This document shows positions 25,032 to 38,613 of a DNA stretch of 64,000 nt, in pieces. Source of the DNA: Dasyornis broadbenti (taxonomy: Eukaryota; Chordata; Aves; Passeriformes; Dasyornithidae). Below the pieces are notes generated by a model that was not told the DNA's origin, ran no database searches, and saw only the letters and a list, made by a program, of their open reading frames with translations. The stretch is taken from positions 2,073,861 through 2,137,860 of the forward strand of contig VZRN01004254.1 in the NCBI GenBank assembly GCA_013397935.1, read 5' to 3'. Made by a program: the position numbers and the translations under genes. Numbering within the stretch: the stretch's first letter is position 1; every line of letters begins with the position of its first letter.

Positions 25032-25059
<28 letters not shown>
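25032..25059 (+). repeat. A28 homopolymer run
   Basis: Twenty-eight consecutive A residues. No AATAAA signal or recognisable retrocopy lies immediately upstream, so it is recorded as a simple repeat. It could be the tail of a decayed retroinsertion, and its true length is uncertain in any assembly. Confidence 0.95.
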
Positions 25060-25062
<3 letters not shown>

Positions 25063-28000
25063 TCTCCAATAGACAGGTAGTTATTTTTTTTAGCAGAATT
25101 ATCCATGCAATCAGCTTTTCAACCTATCCAGGAGATTTCTTTATGCTAACATCTTTCCATTAGTGCCAGGTGAATACTGTCAATACCAAAGGCAAATTGT
25201 GTCTCAAACAATAGGCATAGATATGCCTTATTAGCAATTACAACAGGAAAACTGACATGTCTTATTTTATTGTTATAATATCGTTAAAAAGTACCTATAC
25301 TTTCTGACTGAGAATACTTATGTCATGAGGGCAATAAAACATGTTTTTTATTCTTGCTGTGATTTTACCAGGAAATACCTGAGAGACATGAAAAATGGTT
25401 GAATAGAACCATTTACATTTTCAAACATTCTATTACATGAATAATTGGTGAGGTTGGGGTCACACTGTGAAGTCATTTGAAAATGTGGAAATCTACTAGT
25501 ACAGTCTAACATGCAAACAAATATGTGTTGTTGCTTAATAAGTGATATGGTACTGCATTACATGTTTTCTTCATTGCATTCATGATACAATTCACCCCAA
25601 AGAAGTTTGTATATATCTTTAATGTATTTTTTTATGTACTCAATGGGTACAGCAGAGGGAAAATAATAAAACTGAGGAAAGCTTGCAATTATGAATCCAG
25701 TTTTGGGCTCAGTTAGGTCAGTACAGTTTTGAAGTCTAGCACCAGATAATACCATTTAAATCAGTGCGAAGTTTCACTAGACTTTGCTTAGACACCAAGT
25801 ACAATAGAAAGGTCACTTTTCTCAATGCAGAGTGACTTGTACCAGGTTCTGTCAAGGATTTTACTCTATATTAATTTCAGTTAATTAAGAAACTTTCCAT
25901 TCCTTGTAATGAATAGTTTCTAATGTGAGTGGGAGGTGGCACTTCCTGACTTATTGGTGGACTGGACTTACAAACTATCACTTCTTAATGCTTGAGATGT
26001 ACTATATTAACTATTTGATTAGTATTTCATGGCAATGCTGGAAGTACAGTTAATTACATAGGAAACTTCCTGTTCAAAGTACTTGCAGATATTAGAAATG
26101 CCAGTCTTTCTTTGACAGAAGATAAAGAAATGAGTGATCCTCTGCATTCTCCATACTGTATCTTTTATTTTCCTATCTGAATGACCTAAGATTTTACTGC
26201 TCTTTCCTCTGTTTGATTAGGATAGAGAATGTCAGACTTGTTATACTTACATATTTCCAGGAAAATGAGGAGGCTAAAATAGGCCATTTTTCTCTTTTAT
26301 TTCTGGAATTATTTGTGTGTGTGTCCAAATCTTTGCCTGCCTCTTGGGAAATGGATCTCTAAGAAATTGTAGGAATTGATAACCTTTACTCATAAAACTG
26401 AGTTATAAGACTGTATGGCTTTGAGCATAAAAAAGCTCCTTCCATAATTCCCTGCCAGTGAATATCAGCCCTGACTTCTAACATTGCCAGTATTCACATC
26501 TTGGGCTACTTACAAACTGGAGCTGCCAGTTAAATTAGGACTTAATACAATTTATCTCATTTGAAACACACACTTTCAATAGAAATAGAAGGCTTTAATA
26601 ACAGTCAAATAATGCAATAATGATGGTATAAGCCAAATGTTTTTAGTTACATCTGTGCACAGATACTCAGCTCAGTGCAACTGAGTGAAAATGGGGTTAA
26701 AACAGAAGGGATCTTATTTTCTGTGAGGTAGATTTTTTTGGAGGCATATAGCGTATGCACTATTAAGTCAGCCATTAATTCTTCTTTGCTGTGGTAGGTA
26801 TGTAACAGTCTAAGCATGCTCTGCATTTAGCCAGTTCTTGAGTCTGGTATTTACAATTTTTAAATCTTTTGTGCTTCATAATTTTCAAATGTTTACATGA
26901 TGGACTGCCGTGCAACTAACAGGCAAAATGAGATGCTTCAAGAACAGCATCCAAAAGAGAGTTTCTTTATAAGACCAAAATCCTATGATTCCTTTTTGAT
27001 ACTTTGGGGAATCAACAACCAAACATTACTGCTTTCCCTGTTTGCTAAACTCATAATAATGCAGTCAATTCATGGTAAGAAAAAGAAAATATGGACATTC
27101 CAGCTTTGGGGAAGAAAATGGATTCTGAATTCCTTTTACAGTTCAAGCTGGTGCTGTTTATATGATTCAGATTGCAGGTAAATTTTATATTTGAAAGACT
27201 GCCATAATTAAGGTATTATAAACAAATTCTGTCTTTGCATAGGCAGAGCCTATTTGTTTGGCCTTTATCAGGCATGCAGTATTATCAGTATAGTATAATA
27301 AAATTATATAGTAAAGCATGTAATCTGGCTCCTGATGAGACTTCTCAGGAACCACAATTACACAGGATCATACATAAACATACACATAACTCAATGTTTC
27401 ATTGCCAAGGAGCCTGTAGCTCTACTCCAGAATATAAAAAATATCTTCTGAATAATTCTTCCTGTAGGCTTAGGCCAAGAAGATTGTAGATACCTTCTTT
27501 TATGGTGTTTGTCACACTCCACACATTAGAGTGGATGCTACGTGCTAGCATATTTGCTCACAGTATTGTAAGAAGAACAAAGAAATCTTAGGTCACTTTT
27601 TAGGTGTCACATCTTTGCAAAACCAAGATAACATTGCTTGTGCTCTGAAGCCCACTGTCTGTCCAAAGTGGAAAGGAAAGCTGGTATTATTCTTGATGGA
27701 GTCCTTGCTGTTGCCTGTTTTGCTCACTTCAGCAGCCCAGGTGTTCAGCCCCTACAATGAAGTTATGAAATCCTTGCAGCAGTTACAGAGCACTTTTGGA
27801 ATACCATCAGTGCAAGTCTGGCTAAGCCACTTTTATTTCTTGCAAACAGCCATATTGCAAATAAACTTGTTAGGAATGTATTAGGACCAGTGAGAGGTGT
27901 TTCTTGCCTCTCTGGACCAGGGGCTTAGTGATGAGTGAAGCAGCAGCAAATATATTGCAACTTTGATCCTTGCAACAGCATCTTTATCACAGTCCTAGAC

Positions 28001-30425
28001 TGATAAACTTTTCTAAGATTGCTTGCTTTTAAAGACTTTAACTAGATGTTTTGGTAGCATGGGAAGTAAGAATGACAGAAGGTCATTTGGTAATTGATAT
28101 GACTTACATGGATCTCAGCACTTCAATTAACACTGTTATTGTACAAATAAAATGAAGATGATCTGTTCAGCCACACAAACAGCCCTGGACAACCACCATG
28201 GAGACAGTGCCTGAGATTTATACAATGCTGAAATGAGAAGAAAGTGAGTCAAAACACTGGGGTCTTTTGAAGACATTATTAGTCAATTCACTAGTTGGAT
28301 TGTATTCAACCTAGATGAAAGGAATCAATGGTACATTTAATTAGAAGGTTATTGCTTTTGTGAGAGGACTTGCAGAGGGAATTACAATTCTCAAAATGTG
28401 TGTTTGAAGTGTTCTTCATAAGGCACAACATGCCTCTTTTATACCAAAGTCATACAAATGAAGGGACTTTCTTCAAATGTAGGTAATTGCATATCTATGC
28501 AGCTAAGTAAGTGACTTGATTTTCAGGAGTGCTGGGTGCTGACTTAAGTTTACAGGTCTTCACTGCCTGTGTAAAAAGTAGGCCATTTATATGACTGCCT
28601 AAATATATAGATTTTGGTGCTTGACTTTAGGCTGCCAAGCTTAACAATTTTGCCTTTGATAAATAAAACAGACTTTCTAAGCTGTATGGCAGTAAACTTG
28701 GCTCTAGCTAGACAAAAATTGACTGTATTACAGGAACAAAATGTATATCTTTTGCTTCCATTCTAAAAATTCTAAGTGCTGTGAAAAAAATCCCAGCAGA
28801 AATGGGAGAGTGAATTCTGAAACTAAACTCTAGGCATAAGCAAACCATGACATTTGTATGTTTCTTTCACCACATTGACCATACTACTGAAAAATGTTTT
28901 GATGGACTATCGAATAGAAATTTGTTTATATATTTATGTATATGTACCTCAAAAACATAATAATCACAGACTAACATGCAGTCAAATACATAGCTTTATA
29001 AACAATATTCTTCCCAATTTTATCACTCTTTATACCTGGTATGTTACTCAAAGTTAGAAACTCAAACAAACAATGCAAGACTAGACCTACAGCTGTTGTA
29101 GATCCATGTGCTGCTTGCACTTCAAAGAAGGGAATGTGCTGATATAATCCAGCTGAGCATTTGGCCTCTAGACATGAGTTTACTTTACATTCAGCACCAA
29201 GAGTGAGACCTACAGGTGGTACAAGTCAAAGCAGGTCAAATGCAAGTTACTAGAACAACACTGATTTGTGGCAGCTGAGAAGCAAGAAGTAGATTATGAT
29301 GACAAAGATGTTTCTCATTACCTTTCCTAAGCACTTTCTTATTTTAAACAGGCAAAAAAATTCCATGTACTGAAGTAGAACAGTATAGATTTGCAGTTTC
29401 TGTTTTAGTGATGGTTTCTTTAGCGCTACTGTGTGGCTGTGACTTTACAGATGTAGGTGAGAGATCTGGCTCTGCTGAAGAAACAGGCTTTCACAGTGTT
29501 GAACAGAGTATACAAGCACTGCAAAATTGTTTGATCCTGAAGGAAGAATTGTGGTGGAATTTCTTCCCATAATGTAAGAGATATTGTTGGTGTCTTTTTT
29601 GTTGGTGTGGAGTTATGGTTTCAAGGTGCTGGATCTCTGACTGATGTAAACGAGGGTCAATCTGCTGAAAGTTAAAGTGTTCTGTTGGTTCAAGTTCACT
29701 GTAAAATTGTTTTCAAATGTGCTTGTTTCAGTTCTTTATGTAAGATTAATGTAAAGGTAAAGTATGTAGTCTTAGAAGGAATAAGATAACTACAGGGAGT
29801 CAGGAAAAAAGGAACTAAAAATTTGAATTAGATTTATGTTATTTTTTTCTTTTATAATAAAGAAAGAATGGAATTGGGTGCTTTAATACCTGACTATTGT
29901 ATTAGTCTAGATAAAAGTCCAGGATTTATAGCTCTCTATAGGGAGATTAGCTCTGAGGCTAATGAACAAGGTAAACTGTAAGAAGCTTCATAGCCTTCTG
30001 GGAGGGGTAATAATTTGGAAAATGGATTGTGATTAAGTTGTACATAATTTGTATCTAGAATTACCTTTGATTTGTCTGAAAATACACTACTGACTGGTGT
30101 GTTTATACATACACTGTATAAACAAGCTGTGATGACAAACTGTGACCAGTTGCACTGTGAGGTGTTCAGGAGAACTGCATGTTGGATTGGAGGGCCAGTT
30201 CCCAGCATGCAGAGCCCTGACCTTGCCTTGAGAAATATTTTCAGATTTCATTAAAGATTATGTGACAGTGGAAAGTGTGCGAAAAACTTCTTTTTACAAA
30301 CTACTGAAACAACACAATTCAACAGTACGCTGCAAAAATGTGGGATCTTTGCAGCTGACTTGTCTGTTTATTGCAAATAAGTGAATGAGGGGTTATTCAG
30401 GGAATTTCCATGGCTGTATCCTCTA
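25060..30425. other. AT-rich non-coding DNA, nothing recognised
   Basis: About 5.4 kb of unique AT-rich DNA. All open frames are under 100 codons and without recognisable domains. No CR1, LTR or RNA gene signature seen. Confidence 0.5.
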
Positions 30426-30441
30426 GCCCTGCAAGCAGGGC
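30426..30441. other. Perfect hairpin, 7-bp GC-rich stem
   Basis: GCCCTGC, two As, GCAGGGC. The right arm can also pair with CCTGC at 30446-30450 (GCAGG/CCTGC, loop GCAGTA), giving two mutually exclusive stems. Confidence 0.8.
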
Positions 30442-31950
30442 AGTACCTGCTGCCAGTGCACAGCCCACAGTGACCCTGAGCATTGGAAGGCATTGGTAAA
30501 GCACAGGAGGCCTCTCACAAATGGAAGAGTCTTTGCTCTTCCTGATCATTGGCCTCACATTAGTTTTTTAAAAATGCTGAATATGAAATTTGGGTCTAGC
30601 GTGAGTACAGAGATTTTTAGTGTAGAGACCAAGAAGCAAAAGAGAGATGCAATTCTGCAGTACTTGGTACATTTATGTATAAAATCCCATGTTTTAGGAC
30701 TTGGGTAGTTTGAAAGGCTTTATTACTTTATACTTTAATGCAGAGACTTGGTATTATGGCTACAAATGTTCTTATATTTGCTCTTTGTTTAAGCTGATGG
30801 CTGCTGCATATACAGCCCAAGTGAATAAGCAACTGCTTATTAATCCTGAATCCATGTGCACATATCTATTTATTTATTTATTTACTAAATGAAAATGAAG
30901 AACTTCAGGAAAAGTTTGAGAGACTTTGAAGATCTGGCTTTGGTAAGTGTTAAAGATGTTGATTCTTTTGTAAATGTAAAACCTTTTTCATATACTTTTG
31001 CTATTTTGATGGTTTGACTGTTTAAAATCCATTTGCTTCTGTGAGTGGTAGGGCCCATTGCACAGAGAGAAGGCTGGTCATGCCCCCTGCCACTGGGACA
31101 GTAAGAGTCACCACCACTCTGCTGTAAAGTTTCAGCTAAAGTTTCTTCATTAGTATTAATTTTTGGACTTAGAGAAGAACTTCTCCAAATGCTTGAGGGG
31201 GGTAAGGAAACAAAGCAGCATCTCTGATCTGTTTTGTTCTAGGCAGTCATCCTTTCTCACGCTTTTGGGGAACATCTTTGCATATTTGTCTTTTTACTGC
31301 CTCTCAGATAGGGCGGCCTTAAATTTAACCTCTTCTGTTTGTTATGGGCCAGTAGTTGTTCTTAAATCTGACAGCTGAGAATGAAGGCTTTGTTCTAATA
31401 CCTACCCATCTAGCTTTCTTACACAAGTTTTGTGGCTTTTTTTTTCATTCTACATTAAACTATATTGAACCTTTCTAGAGAGAAGATATGTGCTATTGAT
31501 TCAGCTATCTATTTCTGCTGTGTACAAGTGCTGAATTTGTTTAATGTAGCTATTATTTTCTCTTTATAAAGTATTTCAGTGTGGATGAGATGTTCATTGA
31601 ACTCTTTTGAATTAACTGTACGTTGCAGGTCATACCTATGACTACTAACTTCTTTTTTTCCCCCCAAAATGCATCTTTTCCATCTCTTTTGATCTTGTGA
31701 CTTGCTTTACAATCAGTTTTCAGTAGAACTGCAAATGCGGATAAGCTTCTTTGCGCTTTTTAAAGTTATCTTCTTCTCTGTAATTGTCACTCTTAAGTAG
31801 GATAAATATTCTATTTTTGTTGATCTCTAAAAGGACTCAAATTATTTGGTACCAGCAAGGAGAGATAAACGTGCTGGGGACAGAAATAGCAAGAGCTCCT
31901 TTCCTGAGTAAGTGTGAGAAGAAACCATAATTGGACCTACCATCATGCTA
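30442..31950. other. Non-coding DNA with a (TATT)n repeat
   Basis: Unique sequence apart from a short (TATT)n microsatellite at 30866-30884. Short open frames at 30493-30708, 30701-30892 and 31163-31378 have no domain support. Confidence 0.5.
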
Positions 31951-31997
31951 GATCATAGAAAAACATAGATCATAGATCCAGGAAACTGGAAGAAAGT
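31951..31997 (-). mobile_element. Possible decayed CR1 3' terminus
   Basis: GATCATAGAA, AACATAG and ATCATAGAT are spaced like the reverse CR1 tail octamer array, and are followed by a GGAAACTGGAAGAAAG stretch that loosely resembles the adjoining CR1 end. Too short and diverged to be sure; it may be coincidence. Confidence 0.25.
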
Positions 31998-34900
31998 CTA
32001 TTCTGTGCCATTTGTGTCACTTAATATAAATCTCAACAAAACACAAAATCAAGACCAATAACCTACAGCAACAAAAGAGTGTTACGTCATCCATTAAATA
32101 CTGATTTACTTTCTAACAAGCAAAATCCCAACAGTCTTGCCTTATCACAGATCCACAATATATTGTAGCCTATTTGATTTCTACCAAGGAAAAACTTTTT
32201 CTATTAAAGTTGCTCTGAGTTGATCTGACTCTTGCTTATGTTGCTGACAGTGTACCAATATACATTAAATCCTGAATATTTTCTTCCCATTCTGCTTCAT
32301 CTGGTTTTTTTGGCTACTTGAGAAAACAAAAATTCTGTGTTTGGGAAATAATTTTTTTAGCTCTCTAAGATGATCTGTTGAGTTTAAGTTATCAACTAAT
32401 GGCATTTTTAATTGTCTCTGATTTGAGAAATAAACCATTCCCCTCAAATTCTTAAGTTTGTTGAGATTTGTGAGATGAAAAGCTTTGAGATTCTCTGAGT
32501 TCATATAACCCATTTCTTGTCTTTGGCATCAGCAGCTTCTCTGGTTTTATGGGAGCTGATGGTGACTTACAGTGGGAAGAGCAGGTATCTTTGGTTAAGT
32601 AGTTAGAAAAAGTAGTAAGAAATTCAGGAAGCTGCATATTAATCTGGATCACAGGCCTAGTTTCCTTGTGTCTTAGTACATGGTAAGTTCAAAGAAACGT
32701 TGTCTTACTTATGCCAAACCACAATACCTTTCATGAGCTGGGGGGTGGGGCAAAGATAGGAACAGGTAGATATAATGATTCAATTGATAGAAAGCAATTT
32801 AAGATACAAGAAGTTGATTCAACACATACACGGCAAGGTTCATGTTTTAATATAGAAATGCTGGTTGTTGGGAAGAAGGGGAAGGGATTTTCTCATCATT
32901 TTAGAATAACATACCATGTGGGGTGAATTTTCTAGGCTGTATTAATGCACAGCAGTTCTGCTCTTCCACTTTTACACCGGAGAGATTGAGTTGTGCAAAG
33001 CAGAGAAGGGTGAGGCCTGGGGATGAGGACAAAAATCCTCCCACATGCCTTCTCTGAAACCGGAGCTGCAGCAACTTGCCGCATTTTCTTAAATTCTTAG
33101 AGCATTTGGACATTTGGGATTTTCACTCACTTTGTCAGACTTATCTCATAAAAGCATTTCCCCCGAAGCATAGCTAACACAATTATCTCCCTTAATTTTT
33201 CCATTAGCCATGGAACGCTAATTAGGAAGTCTTCCAGGGTCAGCCTTTTGTTCTGTGCAAATCAACATGCTGGGACAGGGACACAGAGATGGTAGGAGCT
33301 TGCACACGTGCTGTAACTAATTTGAGTGTGTATAAGTGCTCTCATTACAGATGTGTTAATTGTATTTTCCTGGGAATGTAGCTGAGAAATTGGCAAGCTT
33401 TCCCTAAAAAAATCTTTCTCATGAGTTCCAACTTTTTTCGTGTTGTCTGGTTCAGCATACTCCAGAGGCAGCAGCAACTTTTGTATCAAAGGCCAACTTC
33501 TCAAAAGTTAGATGTGCTTCCACTACAAACCTGGCAGCAGTGGCATGGGGACTTCTATTCCTCTGGAGAAGGAGGGGTTTGTAGCTTGGCAAGGCAGAGA
33601 GGGGGTGGTTCTCTAGCTGTAGAAGAATTGCTTTTCTTGAAAAAAGGTCATGTGGCTGTACGGCTTGTTCTGGTTTCAGAAACATCAAAAGCAGCCTGCA
33701 GTACTTTTCCAGTGATTCCCTGATACGTGTCGGGTACTGGATCCAGAGCTGGTTCTAATGGAGCTTCAAACAAATGGGGACCAAGTTTAATTTTATAATA
33801 AAACCATCTGTGTGTCTGGGGTGAGGAAAGAAGGGACCTTAGCCCACAAGCTGAAGGCTTTCTTTGGAAAAGTAAATTTTGGAATAACCTCTTCCTTTTC
33901 ATAACATGCTTTGTTTCATCTTTGTAGATACCACAGTAGGAGTTACAACTATGCTTTCAAACTAATACCTATAACAAATGCATTTAATTCTGCTCCTGGC
34001 TTTCCCTCACTGTCATCAAACAAATTTCAAACCAAAATAAACCATTAAGGTAATGAAAATCTTGAGTACTTTTGCTGTCATTTTCTGATTTCAGAAGCAA
34101 AACCCCCATAGTTTATCACAATCTGATTCCAGGGATGACATAGTCCAGCTTTCTTCAAGTTACCCTGAGATACCTGAGCAGACCCAGATGAAAAGGTGAT
34201 GCTCAGGTTGACCCACAGGAGAGCTTGTGGGGCTCCAGGGTGTGAGGTGGATTGTTGTGTCTCAGCGGTGAGGTCAGAGACTGCCCTTTGGGGCTGCAGT
34301 CCTTGTGGGCAATCTGGAAGCTTGTTCTGAAAACTTGCAAATTTGAGAGTAATTCAGTGGTGTTACTTATTCACCTACTCCAATTAAAAAAAAAAAAAAG
34401 GCAAATGAGATTAAAATCCAATTGTTCAGTCAGTTTACAATTGAATGAATTAATTGAGGGGTCAATAATGTGTTACTACATGGGCTTTTCTACTCATAAG
34501 CCTCATGTTAATTGCCCAGTCAGACTGTTTAAAAATTCTCACTGCCTGACCTATTCATCATATCAATCTCTCAAACTGATTCTCACTTGCTTATGTGTTC
34601 CCAGAGTGCTCATTTATTGCTTCCCTGATTGCACACTTTGTTTTGCTGAGACTTAATTTCTACCAGGTCTTTTAAAATAAACCCACAGAGAATATGCAAC
34701 TCAATTTGTAGTGTAAAAGTCTAAAATAAAAACCCTGAAAATCTTAGTCTAAGTTTGGCTTTCTACAACACATATTTTTACTTTACAGGAAGTAATTTGG
34801 CTCTATTCTGGGTCTAAAGCAGTCTTTTTATTTTTTAATTTTTTTTTTAAGTGAAAGTATAAATATTTGACTTAGAAGTTGCCAGATGGGAAGGGAGATT

Positions 34901-35305
34901 TCTTTTTTTTGCTTTGAATCTTTCACTCACTAAGTAATATAATGATTTTATCTTTATGATTCTATAGTAGTGATTAATGAAGGCTGCTATAGTAGGATGA
35001 AGGGTGGCTTTGCTAAAGTGTCTTTGAATACAAAACTATATAAGTTTGACAAAAAAAAACCAAAACAAGATACAAAACCCTATTTTTTTTTCTGAAACTA
35101 TGTGCTGATGAGCTACTTCTGTTTTGGATGAGCCATATCAGATGAACATTTGTAGAATTTCTAGGACGCCACCTTTTGAATTACATCTTTCTAAAAGTAC
35201 TGCTGTAAATTTGGAAAAACAAAATTAAAGGTATAATGAGATTGTAACTGGGGCTGAAGTGTAAAACCATCCAGGTATCCTCTTCATAGGTTTTGATACT
35301 CCCTC
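31998..35305. other. Non-coding DNA, nothing firmly recognised
   Basis: Mostly AT-rich, with a GC-richer stretch at about 32940-33720 where three opposite-strand open frames of 78-100 codons overlap. None resembles a known protein. TTAGCCATGGAACGCTAATT near 33206 has the look of a conserved non-coding core, but this cannot be shown from sequence alone. An A-run lies near 34386-34399. Confidence 0.45.
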
Positions 35306-35370
35306 TGTGTGTGTGGTTTGTTGTGGGGTGTTTCTTTTGTTTGCTTGGGGTTTGTTTTTTTCTGTTTTTC
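35306..35370 (+). repeat. G/T-rich low-complexity tract
   Basis: Plus strand of G and T almost throughout, starting with (TG)n and moving to GGGG and TTTG units. No regular period. Confidence 0.75.
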
Positions 35371-38300
35371 TTAAATCTAGAAGATTTAGACCCCACTTTT
35401 TCATTCTACCATGGGTGTTCCTGTTTATAGAAAATCTCAAGCAACTTGTTGGTTACAATGATCTGTAGTGGATCTGTCTTTTAAAAGCTTTAATTTAATT
35501 TGTATTCATTTCCTACAATTATCATGCTGTAAACTCTCCATGCAACACACCATTTTTGATTGCATTCAACTTATTGGCTCACTGAGCAGGATGATAGGAA
35601 ATTGTGCATCACACTAGTTGTTCAAGGTACAGCTGCCTGCCAGTCTCTTAATCAAGATTCAGCCTCCTTGTAGCTTTATAATTTAAAAGCAGGTGCTAAA
35701 AGTATTTCATCCTTGTTTTTAGTTAAGACTTCTGAACCAGCAAATCCAACTGGCTGAAGTCTGATCATATTCCTTAGAATAATGTGACATGCTGTCTGGT
35801 TATTGGGTGGATGTACATCATGTTGAATCTCACTGTACCTTTCAGAGAGTGTAGTGACCTCCAGTGAGAGATGTTTCCTTTGCAGTTGCTTTTACAAAGT
35901 GGGAAGTGCCTGCCTTTAATGGTGGATGTTTTGTACTACCCATCTTAGTCTCATACAGCATGAAAAATTACTGTATTGGGCACTTTTTCTTTAATATAAA
36001 GTAGTTATTTTGTAATAACTCCTCTTCCTTCCATTGCTGGGGGTTCACAGCAGCCTTTTCTGAAATACTGATGGTGCTATTTGTGTGGCTCTTCAGCAAT
36101 ACAATGTCAAGCTGCCCAGCCTCAGTGAGCTGTCAGTGCTCTGTGGGATTTGGTGTAGACGTGAGTGCTTCTGGCTAATGGGCTGAGAGGAGGAGGTGGC
36201 TTTCAGCTTCCCTAGACATCTCCTTGGACGATCTGCTTCCTTAGTTGTGGTATAAATGCAAGATGAAATGGCATTCCCTGCCCCAAACAGCTTCAGTAAT
36301 GAATTATGGCATGATATGGGTTTGTAAACTGCTGTTAGCCAAATTTACAGTTGGGGCAAATGGATGGTTGGATAAACTTGTAATTTTCTGTGGTTATTAA
36401 TAAAAAAAATTAGAGTCAGGGGGAGAAACCAAGTTTTTTACAGGAATGTATGCATACTCTGTAAATGAAGGCTAGTGGCCCATACAATATCCTAAGGAAT
36501 TAAGAGTGACTAATTTAAAAAATGCCTCTTGTAAACAAAGCATAACTTTTTTTCAATGCTGATTGCTTTGATTCAATTAAGGAATTAATGTGTCTCTAGA
36601 AGCATAATACTGGGCACATTTTGTGAAACATATGATAGCCATTGGTTCTGTATAACTTAACAAGTACAAAATCTCCTTACTTAAGATCCAGTTGCTTGTA
36701 ATATATCATCAGGGATCCTGAACATAGCAAGAAGATGCAGAGACCCTATGAGGGAAGAAACCACCTGTAGATCAGAGGTAGAGGTGTTGTCTATATACAT
36801 TTATAATTCACTCTGATGCTTGACCATAGATTTAGTTTATTTAATTTTAAGTCATGAGTTATATGCTTGTGAATTTCAGAGAAAGCAGCACTACAGAGAG
36901 CAGTGTTCAGAGTGACAGTCCCAAATTAGGATCAAAATGACACTGTGCTGGGTGTTGTGCAAAGGCATAAACACTGTAGCTGGTCCACAGATTTTGCAGC
37001 CTACATAATGGAGATCACATTTGCTGGTAATAAACAGCAGAAGGGCAGGAGGGAAAAGAAAAAGAAATAAATGAGGAAATTGAGTACTATTGTGTATTTG
37101 ATGGTGAGGATCATTAAGTGAAAACAAATAGGTTGTTTGCACAGCGTGAGTGCCGTGCTTGTGAACTTTATAGAGACTCTGAGAGAACTGAAGAGCAGTG
37201 AGGAGATGCACTGGGTGTCTGTGAAATATAGCCTGCCCACAGTCATCTTGAGTCGACAGGCACCCTGCCTAAAGCTCAAGATGCACAGCAAGAGGACTTC
37301 CAGGAAGCTCAGTGATGTTTGCCCCAAGTTTTGGCACAGAGGAACATCAGGAGCCCTCAGCCTATTTATAGCAGTAGATCTTACGGGAGCAAAACCAGGA
37401 GGATCAGTCCATGTGCCTTGTTCTCAAAGGTATAATAAGTAGTACCATGCAAGAATAGCAGAGTACATATATATGTGCACTTAACATGTCACTTTGGCAC
37501 CTGTTTCATATTTCAGCATTTCTGTTATGGTATTTCATTTTTTAAAAGTTTCTCTAAATCCTTATGTTATCCATGAACTCAGAAGCCTGCTGGAAGGTTT
37601 TAAATTGTTTTTAAATGGTTTCAAAAAATGAGAGTTTGGATTAAATATGAGAGTATAAGCTGCCATTTTTCTTTATTATTATAAGGTCTGTAAAATCTTC
37701 TTAATGGATGTGAAAAGACAGATGGCATCACTAATAATGCATAACTGTAACTATATCACAGCAAGCAGTTGACCAGAAGGAAAAAAAGCTCAGTACTTTT
37801 AGTGCCAAAGTAGGTGGAATAACTTGTGCTTTATAGCATCCAGACACGTGCAATCACTTGGGACTTGTCTAACTTCATGAATTTTCTCACATCTGTCAGA
37901 TGAATCAGGAATCCAAATGCAAAAACGTGTCATTCATATCTACCATGTGTGTCTCTGCATGATTCATGTTTCTCTTGTGGGGTATGCTTGCAAAATCATT
38001 GCGTACTTGCTGAAGTAGAGACGCGAATTGTTTTTCTAGGGTTGCTTCAGTAGGGAAACTAATCTAATATGGTAGGGTTATTATTATACTAATAATAGTA
38101 ATAATGCTCTTTCTACTTATATTGTAACAGCTAGCCATTCCCAGTTGTGGAGCATGGCAGATCTGTTTCCAGCCCAAGTATAAGATAGGCATGCTGATGG
38201 AGGACACATGAAAACCAAGTGGCATTAGGTGACATGAAAGGATATTTGAGTGAGGACATTGAAAGTGTAAGCTTTTCAACTTGTTAGTAGCTTTTGTGAC

Positions 38301-38551
38301 ATAATGCAATTCAAGGAGGGATTTGAAGGACTATAATGGGGTACCGTTCAGAGGTTTTCAGAAGACATGTTTTGTACAGCACAGGAGAAACCACAAGAAT
38401 GCTTCTTTTCATATTTATTAGGTGGTCTTTACCTGTTTTAATCATGCTACTCAGACCAGTTGCGTGCTCATAATCCTTGTGAATCCTCCACATAATCTTG
38501 ATGTTTAAGAGATAGGGACCTACAGTGAGGACCTATGCATTTTCACAGGAG
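35371..38551. other. Non-coding DNA with overlapping short ORFs
   Basis: Unique sequence. At 36891-37442 three frames of 101-108 codons overlap on opposite strands (37137-37442 plus; 36891-37211 and 37001-37327 minus) in a slightly GC-richer stretch. I recognise no product. Around 35480-35650 the sequence is non-repetitive and motif-rich, which would be compatible with conserved non-coding DNA. Confidence 0.45.
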
Positions 38552-38613
38552 TACATGAAAATTTTACATGAAATTTTACATTAAATTCATTTTACATGAA
38601 ATACTCATGTAAA
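38552..38613. repeat. 12-bp direct repeats ending in an inverted repeat
   Basis: TTTTACATGAAA occurs at 38562-38573 and 38590-38601, with TTTTACATTAAA between them (38574-38585) and a partial copy ahead (38552-38560). The last copy pairs with its complement: TTTACATG (38591-38598) and CATGTAAA (38606-38613) form an 8-bp stem with a 7-base loop. Confidence 0.88.

Noticed and set aside
32731..32760. G-rich GGGGGGTGGGG as a quadruplex
   Set aside because: Only two long G-runs, so the four-run requirement is not met.
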